Shown here in pieces: positions 16,112-23,900 of a stretch of 64,000 nt of DNA. Numbering within the stretch: position 1 is the stretch's first letter; every line of letters starts with the position of its first letter. The notes under the pieces were generated by a model. That model was not told where the DNA came from, did no database searches, and saw only the letters and a list, made by a program, of their open reading frames with translations. Source of the DNA: Cohnella thailandensis (GTDB lineage Bacteria > Bacillota > Bacilli > Paenibacillales > Paenibacillaceae). The translations under genes were made by a program, and so were the position numbers. The DNA lies in the NCBI RefSeq assembly GCF_014212135.1, contig NZ_JACJVQ010000019.1, forward strand, positions 248,001 through 312,000, given 5' to 3'.

Positions 16112-16933
16112 ATGTTCGAACAGCAAGCGATACTGCGAAGCCCTAAGCTGATGACCCGCGATTCGCTCGGGAACGATCTGCGGCAGCTGGGGATAAAGGA
16201 AGGACAAACCCTGATCGTCCATTCCTCTTTGAGCCGCATCGGCTGGGTGTGCGGCGGTCCCGTCGCGGTCGTTCAAGCGCTTATGGACGTCCTGACGGCC
16301 GAGGGAACGCTTGTCATGCCGGCGCATTCGGGCGATTACTCCGAACCGTCGAAGTGGCAGCTGCCGCCGGTGCCGGAGAGCTGGTGGGAGGAGATCCGCG
16401 GCACGATGCCGGTCTTCGACCCTCAAGTCACGCCGACCCGGGGGATGGGGGCGATTCCGGAGTGCTTCCGGACGTGGCAGGGAACGCTTCGCAGCAACCA
16501 TCCGGCATTGTCTTTCGCCGCTTGGGGCAAGAACGCGGAGCGGATTACCCGGGAGCATTCGCTGGAGTATGCGCTGGGAGAGCGCTCTCCGCTTGCCCGG
16601 CTGTACGAGCTTGGCGCCCAAGTGCTTCTCCTTGGCGTCGGCTACGACAGCAATACGTCCTTTCATCTGGCGGAGAACCGGATTCCGAACCCGCCGGAGA
16701 CGCTCGAAGGGGCGCCGGTCCTCGAGAACGGGAAGCGGGTGTGGAAGGCATACCGCGAGATCGCCTTCGACACCGACCGTTTCGAGGAGATCGGAGCGGA
16801 ATTCGAGAAGGCGAGACCCGTAACCAAAGGAAGCATCGGCGTCGCGGAATCCAGGCTGTTCGATCTTCGCGAAGGGGTAGACTTCGCGACAGAATGGTTA
16901 AAAGAACGAACCGGAGGAGTACATACGGAATGA
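16112..16933 (+). CDS. AAC(3)/YokD family N-acetyltransferase
   Basis: A 273-residue protein of the aminoglycoside 3-N-acetyltransferase family, which uses acetyl-CoA. Conserved blocks include VHSSLSRIGWVCGGPVAVVQAL near the N-terminus, GTLVMPAHSG, and the catalytic-site region RSNHPALSFAAWGK followed by LLLGVGYDSNTSFHLAE. Chromosomal members of this family in Firmicutes often do not confer notable resistance, so resistance is a possibility rather than a call. It begins 8 bp after the cyclase stop, and its stop overlaps the next start by 4 bp, showing operon structure. Confidence 0.87.
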   Translation: MFEQQAILRSPKLMTRDSLGNDLRQLGIKEGQTLIVHSSLSRIGWVCGGPVAVVQALMDVLTAEGTLVMPAHSGDYSEPSKWQLPPVPESWWEEIRGTMPVFDPQVTPTRGMGAIPECFRTWQGTLRSNHPALSFAAWGKNAERITREHSLEYALGERSPLARLYELGAQVLLLGVGYDSNTSFHLAENRIPNPPETLEGAPVLENGKRVWKAYREIAFDTDRFEEIGAEFEKARPVTKGSIGVAESRLFDLREGVDFATEWLKERTGGVHTE

Positions 16934-17424
16934 AAATCGCCTTTCTTATCATCGATGTGCAAAATATTTTCATTAATGAACTGAGATCGCACCGGAACGT
17001 CGCGCGGCCGTTCGAGTATATCAACCACGTCTCCAACATGATGAGGCAGAACGGACAACTGGTCGTTCACGTGCGCGATGTCGAGGAAGCCGACGACGGC
17101 AAGGGAGGCCTCGACATCGTGCCGGAGATCGTCGTCTCTTCCGAGGATCGCCACGTCGAGAAGCTGAGCTCGAACTCGTTCTGGCAGACGGACCTTGAAC
17201 GGATGCTGAAGGAATACGGGCCGGATTTGGTCGTCCTGTCGGGATATGCCGCCCAATATTGCGTTCTCGCGACTTACAACGGGGCCATCGAACGCGGATT
17301 CAAGGCCGTCATGCTCCAGAACGGGCTGCTCAGCGAATACGAGGATGCGATTCAGGATGTTTACCGGGATCGTCATGTCGTCTCGTATCCCGTTCTCTCG
17401 GCGATCTTGGCTTCGCGGAAGTAA
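16930..17424 (+). CDS. Isochorismatase-like cysteine hydrolase
   Basis: A 164-residue alpha/beta hydrolase. The catalytic triad candidates are Asp9 (FLIIDVQNIF), a central Lys (HVEKLSSNSF) and Cys in the GYAAQYCVLATY motif. Members include nicotinamidases and isochorismatases; the substrate is unassigned. The ATG overlaps the AAC(3) stop (ATGA), with CCGGAGGAG about 10 bp upstream, so translation is coupled. It is the last gene of the four-gene run and is followed by an intrinsic terminator. Confidence 0.88.
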   Translation: MKIAFLIIDVQNIFINELRSHRNVARPFEYINHVSNMMRQNGQLVVHVRDVEEADDGKGGLDIVPEIVVSSEDRHVEKLSSNSFWQTDLERMLKEYGPDLVVLSGYAAQYCVLATYNGAIERGFKAVMLQNGLLSEYEDAIQDVYRDRHVVSYPVLSAILASRK

Positions 17425-17442
17425 TCGGTTTTGTCTTTTGTT

Positions 17443-17482
17443 CCCTTCCGTTACGGAGACGTGCGGAAGGGATTTTATTTTT
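17443..17482 (+). terminator. Intrinsic terminator after the isochorismatase-like gene
   Basis: CCCTTCCG (17443-17450) pairs with CGGAAGGG (17464-17471), followed by ATTTTATTTTT. Confidence 0.85.
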
Positions 17483-17562
17483 GTTTTTGTTTGAAATGGG
17501 CGTATTCAAAAGAAAACAAAGATGCTATAATCCGAAATATAGCCACATAAACAAAAACAAAA
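17479..17562 (+). promoter_or_regulatory. Rhamnose operon promoter with flanking inverted operators
   Basis: An extended -10 TGC-TATAAT (TATAAT at 17526-17531) has a poor -35. TTTTGTTTTTGTTT (17479-17492) and its exact inverse AAACAAAAACAAAA (17549-17562) flank it, centres 70 bp apart. A partial copy GAAAACAAAG lies at 17512-17521. These are probable sites for the DeoR-type repressor encoded at the end of the operon, which could bridge them by looping. Confidence 0.75.
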
Positions 17563-17585
17563 CCAACAATCCGGAGGTTTGAACC

Positions 17586-19655
17586 ATGGTACAAAGCTTG
17601 TGGGATTCTTCAAAGGCATCGCAATTCGAAAGCGGACTCGATCAACTCGTCTACCGTTCCAACATCATCGGCGCGGATCGCCGCGTCTGCAACTGGGGCG
17701 GCGGCAACACTTCCGCGAAGACGGTCGTGAAGGACTTCCGCGGCCGCGACGTCGAAGTCATGTTCGTCAAGGGAAGCGGCTCCGACCTTGCGTCGATGAA
17801 GGCCGGCAACTTCACGGGCCTTCGCATGGACGACATTCGCCCGTTGTTCGAGAGAAGCGAGATGTCGGACGAAGAGATGGTCGCTTACCTGGCGAACTGC
17901 ATGATCGACTCCAAGCATCCGCGTGCTTCGATCGAGACGCTGCTGCATGCCTTCCTTCCGTTCAAGCATGTCGACCACACTCATCCGGACTCGATTATCA
18001 GCCTCTGCTGCGCCCATAACGGCAAGGAGCTGGCCAAGGAGATTTTCGGCGACCGCTTCGTATGGGTTCCTTACGTTCGTCCGGGCTTCACGCTGTCCAA
18101 GATGATCGCGGAAGGCGTTCTCGCGAACCCGAAGGCCGAGCTCGTCCTGATGGAGAAGCACGGTCTGGTCACTTGGGGCGAAACGAGCGAAGAGGCTTAC
18201 GCCCAGACGATCAAGATCATCAGCGAAGCGGAAGCGTTCATCGAAGCCCGCGTGAACGAAGCGAAGCTGTTCGGCGGCGTGCGCCACGCGGCGCTTCCGG
18301 CCGACGTCCGCCGCTCCATCGCGGCCGCGGTCATGCCGACCGTTCGCGGCGCGGTCAGCGATGCGAAGAAGATGATCCTGAGCTTCGACGACGCGGACGA
18401 CGTTCTGGCGTTCGTCGGCGGCGAGAACTCGCCGAAGCTGTCCCAAGTCGGCGCGGCTTGCCCGGATCACCTCGTTCATACGAAGGTCGTTCCCCTGTTC
18501 GTGGAGTGGACTCCGAACGCCGACGACGTGGAAGGCCTGAAGAAAATTCTGAAAGACAGCATCGAAGCCTATAAGGAGCAATACAAGGCGTACTTCGAGC
18601 GCAACAAGAACGAAGGCGACGTCATGTTCGAAGCGGCTCCCCGCGTCATCCTGATCCCCGGCGTCGGCATGATCAACACGGGCAAGAGCTGGGCGAACTC
18701 GCAAGTGAGCGGCGCTCTCTATCACCGCGCTATCGCGGTTATGCGCGGCGCGACGGCTCTGGGCGACTTCGTCTCCCTCAGCGAGAACGAATCCTACAAC
18801 GTCGAATACTGGCCGCTGGAGCTCTACAAGCTGTCCCTGGCTCCGCCGGAAGCCGAATTCTCCCGTCAGGTTGCCTTCATCACGGGCGGCGCGGGCGGCA
18901 TCGGCAGCGAAACGGCTCGCCGGCTGGTCTCCGATGGAGCGCACGTCGTTCTGGCCGACCTTAACCTCGAAGGCGCGCAGAAGGTCGCCGACGAAATCAA
19001 CGCGAAGTATGGCGAGAACCGCGCCATCGCCGTTAAAATGGACGTAACGAGCGAAGAGGCCGTCGTCGCCGCTTACGCCGAAACCGCGCTGACCTACGGC
19101 GGCGTGGACATCATCGTCAACAACGCCGGCCTGGCGACGTCCAGCCCGTTCGACGAGACTTCGCTGAAGGAATGGAACCTGAACATGAACGTGCTGGGCA
19201 CGGGCTACTTCCTCGTCGCCCGCGAAGCGTTCAAGGTTATGAAGCAGCAAGCGGTCGGCGGCAGCATGGTGTTCATCGGCTCGAAGAACTCCGTTTACGC
19301 CGGTAAGAACGCGACGGCCTACAGCGCCGCCAAGGCGCTTGAAGCTCACCTCGCGCGCTGCATCGCGGCGGAAGGCGGAGAGTTCGGCATCCGCGTCAAC
19401 ACGGTTCTTCCGGACGCCATCTTGCAAGGCTCCGCGATCTGGAACGGCAGCTGGCGCAACGAGCGCGCGGCCGCTTACGGCATCGAGCCGGACCAGTTGG
19501 AAGAGTACTACCGCAAGCGCACGACGCTGCTCGTCAACATTTACCCGCGCGACATCGCGGAAGGCGTCGCCTTCTTCGCTTCGTCGAAGTCCGCGAAGAC
19601 GACGGGCTGCATGCTGACGATCGACGGCGGCGTGCCGGCGGCATTCACCCGCTAA
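17586..19655 (+). CDS. rhaEW: Bifunctional rhamnulose-1-phosphate aldolase / L-lactaldehyde dehydrogenase
   Basis: A 689-residue fusion. The N-terminal part (about 1-400) is a class II aldolase/adducin-type domain with the metal-site HVDHTHPDS and LMEKHGLVTWG. The C-terminal part (about 430-685) is a short-chain dehydrogenase with the NAD loop TGGAGGIGSETARRL, NNAG, and the active-site Ser plus YSAAK. It matches the B. subtilis RhaEW (YuxG) layout: aldolase cleaves L-rhamnulose-1-phosphate to dihydroxyacetone phosphate and L-lactaldehyde, and the dehydrogenase handles the lactaldehyde. GGAGGTTTGAACC precedes the ATG. First gene of the rhamnose operon. Confidence 0.93.
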   Translation: MVQSLWDSSKASQFESGLDQLVYRSNIIGADRRVCNWGGGNTSAKTVVKDFRGRDVEVMFVKGSGSDLASMKAGNFTGLRMDDIRPLFERSEMSDEEMVAYLANCMIDSKHPRASIETLLHAFLPFKHVDHTHPDSIISLCCAHNGKELAKEIFGDRFVWVPYVRPGFTLSKMIAEGVLANPKAELVLMEKHGLVTWGETSEEAYAQTIKIISEAEAFIEARVNEAKLFGGVRHAALPADVRRSIAAAVMPTVRGAVSDAKKMILSFDDADDVLAFVGGENSPKLSQVGAACPDHLVHTKVVPLFVEWTPNADDVEGLKKILKDSIEAYKEQYKAYFERNKNEGDVMFEAAPRVILIPGVGMINTGKSWANSQVSGALYHRAIAVMRGATALGDFVSLSENESYNVEYWPLELYKLSLAPPEAEFSRQVAFITGGAGGIGSETARRLVSDGAHVVLADLNLEGAQKVADEINAKYGENRAIAVKMDVTSEEAVVAAYAETALTYGGVDIIVNNAGLATSSPFDETSLKEWNLNMNVLGTGYFLVAREAFKVMKQQAVGGSMVFIGSKNSVYAGKNATAYSAAKALEAHLARCIAAEGGEFGIRVNTVLPDAILQGSAIWNGSWRNERAAAYGIEPDQLEEYYRKRTTLLVNIYPRDIAEGVAFFASSKSAKTTGCMLTIDGGVPAAFTR

Positions 19656-19697
19656 GCCACAGGCCAAGCGTATACATCCATTTAAGGAGGGACGAAC

Positions 19698-20069
19698 GTG
19701 CACTCTGCTAAAGGAGAGAAGCATTGGATCATTCCGGACGCGTACATTCCGGAGATCAGCTCCGGCAATCTGCTTAGCCACGAATCCGTGTGCGTCCTGA
19801 ACGTATCTTCGGAGGAAGCTCTTATCAACTTTACGATATTCTTCGAGGATCGGGAGCCGATCGAGGACATCCTCGTCGTCGTGCCGCCCAGACGCACCAA
19901 GCATATCCGCACTTCGTCCCTGAACAAGGAGGGAACGTCGATTCCGGTCGGCGTTCCCTACGCTATCGAGGTGCGAAGCGATATTCCGATCATTGTGCAA
20001 TACAGCCGATTAGACTCGACCCAGGCTGAGAACGCTCTCATGTCGGTCGTCGCTTATCCGGTACGATAA
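19698..20069 (+). CDS. Sensory rhodopsin transducer (ASRT) family small-molecule-binding protein
   Basis: A 123-residue soluble protein starting at GTG, with AAGGAGGG six bp upstream. The sequence closely follows the Anabaena sensory rhodopsin transducer family: WIIPDAYIPE, LLSHESVCVLNVS, VPPRRTKHIRTSSLN, VPIIVQ-like IPIIVQYSRLDSTQAENALMSVVAY. ASRT-family proteins are beta-sandwich tetramers proposed to bind small molecules, probably sugars. No rhodopsin is nearby. It sits between rhaEW and rhaA, the region where B. subtilis carries the RhaM mutarotase, so it may be an L-rhamnose-binding or mutarotase-like accessory; that is inference. Confidence 0.88.
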   Translation: MHSAKGEKHWIIPDAYIPEISSGNLLSHESVCVLNVSSEEALINFTIFFEDREPIEDILVVVPPRRTKHIRTSSLNKEGTSIPVGVPYAIEVRSDIPIIVQYSRLDSTQAENALMSVVAYPVR

Positions 20070-20090
20070 CCAACGAGGAGGGCTCGGAAC

Positions 20091-21347
20091 ATGGATCAGA
20101 AAATTTTGCGCAATTACGAGATTGCGAAGGAACAATACGCGGAACACGGCATCGACGTCGATCAGGCGCTGGAACAGCTGGCCAAAATCAAAATCTCGAT
20201 GCATTGCTGGCAAGGCGACGACGTGAAGGGGTTCCTGTTCAAGGACCAGGATCTGACCGGCGGCATCTCCGTCACCGGCAACTATCCGGGCGCCGCAAGA
20301 ACGCCGGAGGAGCTTCGCGCCGATCTGGAGAAAGCGTTCTCGCTTATTCCGGGCAAGCACAAGGTCAACCTGCACGCAATCTACGCGGACACGGACGAGA
20401 GAGTCGACCTCGACAAGCTGGAGCCGAAGCACTTCCAGAAGTGGGTCGACTGGGCGAAAGCGAACGGCCTCGGCCTCGACTTCAACCCGACCTGCTTCTC
20501 TCACGAGAAGTCCGGCGACGGCCTGACGCTGAGCCATCCGGACGCGGAGATTCGCCGCTTCTGGATCGACCATGTCAAGGCGTCCCGCCGCATCAGCGCC
20601 TCCTTCGGGGAACAGCTCGGCCAGACGAGCGTCATGAACGTCTGGGTTCCGGACGGCTACAAGGACATTCCGGCCGACCGTCTCGGACCGCGCAAGCGCC
20701 TGAAGGAATCCCTCGACGAAGCGTTCGCGGAGGAGCTGAACAAGGCTCACCACCTGGATGCGGTAGAGAGCAAGCTGTTCGGCATCGGCGCGGAAGCGTA
20801 TACCGTCGGTTCCCATGAATTCTACATGGGCTACGGCCTGCAGAACAACAAGCTGATCTGCCTCGACGCCGGCCACTTCCATCCGACGGAAGTGATCTCG
20901 AACAAGCTGTCCGCGATCTCCCTGTTCGCGGAAGGCATCCTGCTCCACGTCAGCCGTCCGGTCCGCTGGGACAGCGACCACGTCGTCATCCTGGACGACG
21001 AGCTGCTCGACATCGGCAAGGAGCTCGTGCGCGGCAACCTTCTCGACAAGACCCATATCGGCCTCGACTTCTTCGATGCCAGCATCAACCGCGTCGCGGC
21101 TTGGGTCATCGGCACGCGCAATACGATCAAGGCGCTTCTTCGCGGCATGCTGGATCCGGTCGATGCTCTCGTGAAGGCCGAGCTGGCCGGAGACTACACG
21201 ACCCGTCTCGCCCTGACGGAAGAGTTCAAGTCTTATCCGTTCGGCGCCGTATGGGATTACTACTGCGCGAAGTCCGGCGTCCCGGTTCGCGAAGATTGGC
21301 TTGCCGAAGTGAAAGCTTACGAGCAAGAAGTTCTGCTGAAGCGATAA
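20091..21347 (+). CDS. rhaA: L-rhamnose isomerase
   Basis: A 418-residue TIM-barrel isomerase converting L-rhamnose to L-rhamnulose. The metal and substrate regions are recognisable: MHCWQGDDVKGF, LHAIYAD, LDFNPTCFSHEKS, the WVPDGYKD block, LDAGHFHPTEVI and the metal site SDHVVILDDELLDI. Length matches the family. GAGGAGGG lies before the ATG, 21 bp after the ASRT-like gene. It is the second catabolic step gene of the operon. Confidence 0.96.
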   Translation: MDQKILRNYEIAKEQYAEHGIDVDQALEQLAKIKISMHCWQGDDVKGFLFKDQDLTGGISVTGNYPGAARTPEELRADLEKAFSLIPGKHKVNLHAIYADTDERVDLDKLEPKHFQKWVDWAKANGLGLDFNPTCFSHEKSGDGLTLSHPDAEIRRFWIDHVKASRRISASFGEQLGQTSVMNVWVPDGYKDIPADRLGPRKRLKESLDEAFAEELNKAHHLDAVESKLFGIGAEAYTVGSHEFYMGYGLQNNKLICLDAGHFHPTEVISNKLSAISLFAEGILLHVSRPVRWDSDHVVILDDELLDIGKELVRGNLLDKTHIGLDFFDASINRVAAWVIGTRNTIKALLRGMLDPVDALVKAELAGDYTTRLALTEEFKSYPFGAVWDYYCAKSGVPVREDWLAEVKAYEQEVLLKR

Positions 21348-21371
21348 TCGCAAGGGGCAAGGGGGATTCCC

Positions 21372-22850
21372 ATGGCGAGCATTCTCGCATACGATCTCGG
21401 CGCGAGCAGCGGAAGGGCGCTGCTCGGCCGATTGACCGACAACCGAATCGAGACGGAGGAGCTCCACCGCTTCGGCAACGATCCCGTTCAGGTAGGCGAT
21501 CGCCTCCATTGGGATATTCTTCGTCTCTATCACGAACTGAAGCAAGGCTTGCTGAAGGCGAAGCATCAAGGAGTAGAGCTGTCGAGCCTGGCTATCGACT
21601 CTTGGGCGGTCGACTTCGGCTTCCTCGGTTCGAACGGAGAGCTTCTCGGCAATCCTTATCACTATCGGGACCGTCACACCGACGGCATCATGGAGAAGCT
21701 GTTCGCGGAGCTACCCGCGGAGGAAGTGTTCTCGCGGACCGGCATCCAGTTCCTGTCGTTCAACTCGATCTTCCAGCTGTACGCCTTGAAGCAAGCGAAT
21801 TCTCCGCTGCTTCGGGAAGCGAAGCGGTTCCTGATGATTCCCGATCTGCTTCGTTACTTCATGACCGGCGAGCAGCATAACGAGTTCACGAACGCGACGA
21901 CGACCCAGCTGTACAACCCGAAGCTGGGGAACTGGGACCCTGATCTCCTCGGCAAGCTAGGCTTGTCGGAGTCTCTATTCGGTCCAGTCGCGCAGCCGGG
22001 ACAACGGGTCGGCTCCCTGCGGACGTCGCTAAAGGAAGAGCTAGGCATCGCTTCGGTTCCGGTGTACGCCGTCGCCGAGCACGACACCGGCTCCGCCGTC
22101 GTCGCCGTGCCTGCGCTGGATCGTTCGTTCGCGTATCTGAGCTGCGGAACATGGTCCCTCATGGGCACCGAAGTCGAGCAGCCGGTCATCAGCGAGCGAG
22201 CCCGCGAGCTGAACTTCACGAACGAGGGCGGCGCCTACGGCACGTTCCGCTTGCTGAAGAACATCATGGGGCTGTGGATCCTGAACGAATGCCAGAGAGA
22301 GTGGGAGCGGGCAGGAGAATCGTACTCGTTCCCCGAATTAGTACGAATGTCGAATCTCGCCGAGCCGCTGGCGGCGTTCATCGAGCCGGATGACGATCTG
22401 TTCCTTCATCCGGGCGATATGCCGGGACGGATTCGCAAGTACTGCGAGCGCACCGGCCAGAAGGCGCCGGAGGGTCCGGGAGCGATCGTTCGCTGCATCC
22501 TGGAGAGCCTGGCCTTGAAATACCGCTACGTGCTCGAGCTGACGGAGCAGCTGTCCGGCCAGAGCTTTAACGGCCTCCACATGGTCGGCGGCGGCATCAA
22601 GAACAAGCTGCTCTGCCAATGGTCCGCGAACGCGATCGGCAAGCCCGTATGGGCCGGCCCGGCGGAAGGGAGCGCGATCGGCAACCTGGCCGTCCAATGG
22701 ATCGCCGGCGGCGAGCTGTCCGACATCTGGGAGGCGCGCAAGGTCATTCGCGATTCGTTCCCGGTGGACGCTTACGAACCGGCCGATACGGAGCGGTGGC
22801 AGGATGCGTACGATCGCTTCCTGACCGTGACCTCCTTGAAGAGGCCTTAA
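21372..22850 (+). CDS. rhaB: Rhamnulokinase
   Basis: A 492-residue FGGY-family sugar kinase phosphorylating L-rhamnulose to L-rhamnulose-1-phosphate. The N-terminal phosphate loop is YDLGASSGRALLG; other family features are LAIDSWAVDFGF, the HDTGSAVVAVP block, SCGTWSLMG and GGGIKNKLLCQWSANAIG near the C-terminus. GGGGCAAGGGGG stands before the ATG. It lies 24 bp after rhaA and 27 bp before the DeoR gene. Confidence 0.95.
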   Translation: MASILAYDLGASSGRALLGRLTDNRIETEELHRFGNDPVQVGDRLHWDILRLYHELKQGLLKAKHQGVELSSLAIDSWAVDFGFLGSNGELLGNPYHYRDRHTDGIMEKLFAELPAEEVFSRTGIQFLSFNSIFQLYALKQANSPLLREAKRFLMIPDLLRYFMTGEQHNEFTNATTTQLYNPKLGNWDPDLLGKLGLSESLFGPVAQPGQRVGSLRTSLKEELGIASVPVYAVAEHDTGSAVVAVPALDRSFAYLSCGTWSLMGTEVEQPVISERARELNFTNEGGAYGTFRLLKNIMGLWILNECQREWERAGESYSFPELVRMSNLAEPLAAFIEPDDDLFLHPGDMPGRIRKYCERTGQKAPEGPGAIVRCILESLALKYRYVLELTEQLSGQSFNGLHMVGGGIKNKLLCQWSANAIGKPVWAGPAEGSAIGNLAVQWIAGGELSDIWEARKVIRDSFPVDAYEPADTERWQDAYDRFLTVTSLKRP

Positions 22851-22877
22851 CAGCCATACAGGAAATGAGGGAATTCC

Positions 22878-23642
22878 ATGTTAGTCGCGGAACGCTATGA
22901 GAAAATCGTGCAGCTGGTCAACGACAGGGGAAGCATCCGGGTATCCGAGCTGAGCGCCCTGTGTCAGGTCACGGAAGAAACGATCCGACGCGACCTGGAC
23001 CGTCTGGAGATGGCCGGGCGGCTGCGCAGATCGCATGGCGGCGCCGTCAGCGTCAAGGATCAGCCGCAGCAGCCGGAGATTCCGTATGCCGAACGCGAGA
23101 TCACCCATGCCGAAGAGAAGCGCAGAATCGCCGAGGAGGCGATTAAGCTTATCCGTCCGAAGGACCGGATCCTGCTGGACGCGAGCTCGACGGCGTGGTA
23201 CATGGCCATGGCGATGCCGGACATTCCGCTCACCGTACTGACGAATTCCATCAAGGTCGCGACGGAGCTGGCCGCCAAGGAGAAGATCGAGGTCATCTCG
23301 ACCGGAGGCATTCTCGCCCAGCGTTCGCTCTCGTTCGTCGGCCCGCTTGCGGAACGCTCCCTTGACGCTTATCACGTCGATAAAGCGTTCCTGTCGTGCA
23401 AAGGCGTGCATCTGGAGCGCGGCTTCAGCGAGTCCAACGAGCTGCAAGCCCGCATCAAGAACAAGATGGTCGGAATGGCGGATGAAGTAATCGTTCTCGC
23501 AGACGCCAGCAAGTTCGGCATTCAGGCGTTCACTCACGTCGCCGATCTCGCGGACGTGAACGCGATCGTCACCGACCGCAGGGTGGAGGAGACCCGGATC
23601 GCGCAATTGCGCGAGCTGGGAATTTCGGTAACCGTAGTTTAG
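22878..23642 (+). CDS. rhaR: DeoR family repressor, probable rhamnose operon regulator
   Basis: A 254-residue DeoR/GlpR-type repressor. The N-terminal winged helix reads RVSELSALCQVTEETIRRDLDRLEMAGRLRRSHGGAV (about 18-54), and the DeoRC sugar-phosphate sensing domain spans about 75-235 (ILLDASSTAWYMA, TNSIKVATEL, STGGIL). It is the last gene of the rha operon and the equivalent of B. subtilis RhaR (YulB), which responds to rhamnulose-1-phosphate. It should bind the inverted operators at 17479-17562. Note that E. coli RhaR is an unrelated AraC-type protein. Confidence 0.9.
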   Translation: MLVAERYEKIVQLVNDRGSIRVSELSALCQVTEETIRRDLDRLEMAGRLRRSHGGAVSVKDQPQQPEIPYAEREITHAEEKRRIAEEAIKLIRPKDRILLDASSTAWYMAMAMPDIPLTVLTNSIKVATELAAKEKIEVISTGGILAQRSLSFVGPLAERSLDAYHVDKAFLSCKGVHLERGFSESNELQARIKNKMVGMADEVIVLADASKFGIQAFTHVADLADVNAIVTDRRVEETRIAQLRELGISVTVV

Positions 23643-23654
23643 AAGATTCGCGAT

Positions 23655-23691
23655 CGGAGCCGGGCGTGTGCCTGGCTCCGATTTCGGTTTT
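23655..23691 (+). terminator. Intrinsic terminator of the rhamnose operon
   Basis: CGGAGCCGGGC (23655-23665) pairs with GCCTGGCTCCG (23670-23680; one G-T pair), loop of 4, followed by a U-rich ATTTCGGTTTT. Confidence 0.88.
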
Positions 23692-23837
23692 ACGAAGATA
23701 AAGCCAAACGGTCATCCGACCAGCCAGTACCCATGAATTCCATTTCGATATGAAAGTGAAGCATGGGCCGGAGCTTGTCCGGCGCCGTCTTGCGGTTATC
23801 GCAAATCTCTGCAGGTTAACTTTTCTCCCCGATACAT

Positions 23838-23867
23838 TTGACAGTGATAATCATTATCATTTAAAAT
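23838..23867 (+). promoter_or_regulatory. Promoter with a perfect Fur box
   Basis: TTGACA (23838-23843), 18-bp spacer, TAAAAT (23862-23867). The spacer contains TGATAAT-C-ATTATCA (23845-23859), an exact 7-1-7 Fur-type inverted repeat. It predicts repression by Fur with iron of the AraC gene that follows. Confidence 0.88.
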
Positions 23868-23900
23868 GAAAAAAACGGGAAAAAAGGAGAATGTGACGAG

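Noticed and set aside
16112..16933. Claim of clinical aminoglycoside resistance from the AAC(3)-like gene
   Set aside because: Family membership alone does not show resistance; the gene is in a chromosomal operon with no mobile elements.
17493..17509. TGAAATGGGCGTATTCA as a CcpA cre site at the rha promoter
   Set aside because: Its inverted ends are spaced wrongly and the central CG context fits the cre consensus poorly.
17610..20000. 796-residue open frame on the minus strand across rhaEW and the ASRT-like gene
   Set aside because: It is antisense to strongly supported genes, has Arg/Asp/Val-rich composition typical of the complement of GC-rich codons, and shows no domain or ribosome site.
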